Source: Burkholderiales bacterium
GTDB taxonomy: Bacteria > Pseudomonadota > Gammaproteobacteria > Burkholderiales > JAEUOS01
Length of the DNA: 64,000 nt
Assembly: GCA_016790635.1 (NCBI GenBank)
Contig: JAEUOR010000008.1
Location: forward strand, 62,001-126,000
Reading direction: 5' to 3'
Below are positions 62,215 to 64,000 of this stretch, one piece after another (positions within the stretch are counted from its first letter, which is position 1; every line of letters begins with the position of its first letter). The position numbers and the translations under genes are program-made. The notes under the pieces were generated by a model. That model was not told the DNA's origin. It did not search any database and worked only from the letters and a program-made list of their open reading frames with translations.

Positions 62215-63038
62215 ATGGACCATGCGAACACACCCCCATCCCGCGCACGCGTGCGACTGCGCGACGGGCTTCAACTCGATTGCGCGATCAAGGCCCGCGC
62301 GGCGGCACAACCGTGCTTTTGCTGCACGGCATTACCGACAGCTGGCGTTCGTTCGCGCCCGTACTGCCGCTTCTGCCTGCCCACTGGCACGTCGTAGGTT
62401 TGAGCCAGCGCGGTCACGGTGAGTCGGACAAGCCGGTCGGCAGCAACCGGACGCGGGATTTCGCCGCTGACGCCGCGGCAGTGGCACGTGCCCTTGATCT
62501 CCCACCGCTGCTGGTGGTCGGCCACTCGATGGGCGCCGCGAATGCGTTTCGATTGGCGATCGACCATCCGCACGTCGTGCGCGGCGTGGTGGCTGCCGGT
62601 GCCTTTGCGCAGTTTGGCGACATAGCTGACCTGCGTGAGTTCGTGCAAAGCACCGTCGCCCCTCTCATGGACCCGGTGCCGCGCGAACTCGGCAGCGCCT
62701 TCCAGCAGGACACCCTGGCGCGCTCCGTGGCGCCGGAACTCTTCGAGACCGTCGTTGACGAAAGCTTGCGCGTGCCCGCGCATGTATGGCGCTCAGCCTT
62801 TGCCGGATTGCTGGAAGATGACTTTTGCGCCGAACTTTCGCGCGTCAAAGTGCCGACTCTGCTGGTGCAGGGCGCGCTCGACACTTTCGTCCCAGCGGCA
62901 GACACTGCGCAGCTGCTGCGCGCGTTGCCGTGCGGGCGGGCCTCGGTCTGGGCGGAGGCGGGTCACGCCATGCATTGGGAGGAACCGGGCCGCTTTGCCG
63001 CCGAACTGGTCCGCTTCGCGGCGGAGCTGGGCGCCTGA
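62215..63038 (+). pseudogene. Alpha/beta hydrolase, apparently frameshifted near codon 26
   Basis: The N-terminus MDHANTPPSRARVRLRDG is in one frame (ATG 62215), while the hydrolase body (GGTTVLLLHGITDSW onward) is in another. Inserting one G at 62292-62293 joins them as IKGPRGGTTVLLLHG, giving a 274-aa protein typical of the family. The body keeps the elbow GHSMGA and the late histidine (GHAMHW), so only the join is damaged. Either a real one-base deletion, a sequencing or assembly error, or translation that restarts at a TTG (62280) to make 252 aa. Substrate unknown. Confidence 0.7.
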
Positions 63039-63053
63039 TCTCGGCACTTGCGG

Positions 63054-63566
63054 TCAAGAGGGATTCAGGCGCACTTGCCAGTTGAAGCTGGCCCGCGCCA
63101 CTACGATCTGGCGGCCGTCGTTCGCGATGGTCTGCGCGCTCACGTCGATGGCGACGTCGACCCGCCCGTCGCGGCGCAGCGCCGCGAGCAGGGTGGCGCC
63201 ATCCTCTGCCAGCTGGGCGCCGGCCAGCACGGTACCGCGCGCGGGCTTCAGGTACTCGATCTGCGCGTCTCGTACCAACAGGCGCACCTGCATGATCTGT
63301 TCCGCTATCGCGCCGGCCAATGCCGCGCCGGACGCGGATTCGCACAGCGTGAAAAGCGCACCCGCATGCACGCTGCCGACATGATTGGTGAGTTCGCTGC
63401 GGTCGGGCAACCGGGCTCTGGCCTGTTGGGCGTCGATGCCATCGACCGCGATGTCGAGCAGGCGGGCGAAGGGCACCGAGCGGCCCAGTTGGCGGCGAAT
63501 GGCTTCGAATACCATGTGGGGGCTCCAGCGAGTGAACAGTCGGAACAGCGCGGCGGCGGGTCTCAT
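63054..63566 (-). CDS. Hotdog-fold thioesterase-like protein (PaaI/DUF4442 type)
   Basis: 170 aa. The central VGSVHAGALFTLCESASGAAL (about 63-83) is the hotdog helix with its preceding turn, and AQIEYLKPARGTVLAGA is the later strand. Such proteins are acyl-CoA thioesterases, including the phenylacetyl-CoA pathway PaaI. A downstream ATG at residue 18 (MVFEAIRRQLG) is an alternative start. It is convergent with the frameshifted hydrolase gene (15 bases between stops). Confidence 0.75.
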   Translation of the reverse strand: MRPAAALFRLFTRWSPHMVFEAIRRQLGRSVPFARLLDIAVDGIDAQQARARLPDRSELTNHVGSVHAGALFTLCESASGAALAGAIAEQIMQVRLLVRDAQIEYLKPARGTVLAGAQLAEDGATLLAALRRDGRVDVAIDVSAQTIANDGRQIVVARASFNWQVRLNPS

Positions 63567-63646
63567 AAGGTCTAAATCTGCGGTACCGGCGTCCGCTGGC
63601 CGTCCCTCGCCACGTCTCGGGCGCGCGTGTAAAGTGCGCGGCCATC

Positions 63647-64000
63647 ATGCCGTCGCTGGAATTGCGCCTGCGTGGCTACCCGGTCGCGATCATCGACGGG
63701 CGGCCTGCGCCGCTGGCTCTTAAACGCGGGCTGGCTTTGCTCGCCGTGCTGGCCGAGCTGGGGCGCAAGGTGCCGCGCCAGCAGTTGTCGGCCTTGCTGT
63801 GGCCGGATGCCGCCGCAGCGGTCGGTCGGGCGCGCTTGCGCCGCCTGGTACATGAGGTCAATCTAGCGCTCGGCTTCGATGCTGTCGTCGGTGACAGCGA
63901 TTCGTTGTGGTTCACAGCCGAGACGGACGTGCCGTTCTCCGACCTCGAGCGAACCCGCCGCCTGGCGCGCGCCGCAGTGACCACACCTGCGGCGGCCCAG
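63647..64000 (+). CDS. SARP/BTAD-type transcriptional regulator, N-terminal part (3' truncated)
   Basis: 118 codons are visible, open to the window end. LELRLRGYPVAIIDGRPAPL followed by LALLAVLAELGRKVPRQQLS and ARLRRLVHEVNLALG matches the OmpR-like winged helix that opens SARP/BTAD activators; in this family it is followed by a bacterial transcriptional activation domain and often TPR repeats, which would lie beyond the window. It is divergent from the thioesterase gene (80-bp gap). A regulator of the neighbouring hydrolase/TTC38 genes is a reasonable guess only. Confidence 0.75.
   Translation, partial: MPSLELRLRGYPVAIIDGRPAPLALKRGLALLAVLAELGRKVPRQQLSALLWPDAAAAVGRARLRRLVHEVNLALGFDAVVGDSDSLWFTAETDVPFSDLERTRRLARAAVTTPAAAQ

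Overview
The window is GC-rich, gene-dense chromosomal DNA, about 62 protein genes with short gaps and many 4-base start/stop overlaps. It most likely comes from a betaproteobacterium of the order Burkholderiales. The support is two Bug/TctC-type periplasmic solute receptors, a TRAP transporter, the order yhdP-nitrilase-tldD beside glnE, an LPS heptosyltransferase next to a CHCC zinc-finger gene and ilvE, and several -10 boxes of the form CTATAATC. I see no rRNA, tRNA, CRISPR array, insertion sequence or prophage.

Layout. 0-6 kb: a catabolic/uptake operon (end of an unidentified gene, FAD monooxygenase, DUF2783 protein, TRAP receptor, class II aldolase, TRAP permeases). 6-13 kb: mixed genes (YbiB-like protein, M48-like protein with a degraded zinc motif, esterase, unusual response regulator, AhpD-like protein, SapC-like protein, MFS permease). 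13-18.6 kb, minus strand: sugar-phosphate mutase, YheT-type hydrolase, NTF2-like protein, heptosyltransferase, zinc-finger protein, ilvE. 18.6-22.7 kb: membrane metalloprotease-like protein, exported protein, MFS permease, AzlCD. 22.7-35.8 kb: glnE (minus), then yhdP, nitrilase, tldD, a CHAD protein, a polyphosphate:AMP phosphotransferase and a DAHP synthase. 35.8-39.2 kb: TauE-type exporter, cyclic-nucleotide-domain protein, and a PduO / ECF sigma / anti-sigma operon. 39.3-45.8 kb: a GntR regulator divergent from a ring-hydroxylating dioxygenase operon (oxygenase alpha and beta, dehydrogenase, Bug receptor, extradiol dioxygenase, CoA transferase). 45.8-49.4 kb: methyltransferase, pseudouridine synthase, and a DUF35 plus thiolase-fold pair. 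49.6-52.5 kb: an asparagine-synthase-like protein and an exosortase-associated glycosyltransferase. 52.6-60 kb: two divergent operons for CoA-thioester catabolism with a second GntR regulator. 60-64 kb: TPR protein, membrane hydroxylase, a frameshifted hydrolase, a hotdog thioesterase and the start of a SARP-type regulator.

The most striking regulatory element lies before the DAHP synthase (first step of aromatic amino-acid synthesis). It comprises a 25-codon leader peptide whose codons 5-13 read FYFFHFYFY, a 12-bp GC-rich terminator hairpin with eight T, and an 8-base segment inside the leader identical to the terminator's right arm, which can therefore pair with the left arm instead. This is the architecture of a Phe/Tyr-sensing transcription attenuator.

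The second is a pair of near-identical palindromes (core TGGT-N3-ACCA), each at the predicted transcription start of a catabolic operon beside a FadR-type GntR gene. They suggest that the dioxygenase operon and the acyl-CoA operons, 15 kb apart, are induced by related signals. Several enzymes keep a family fold but have lost family catalytic residues: the M48-like protein, the thiolase-fold protein, the crotonase and the asparagine-synthase-like protein.
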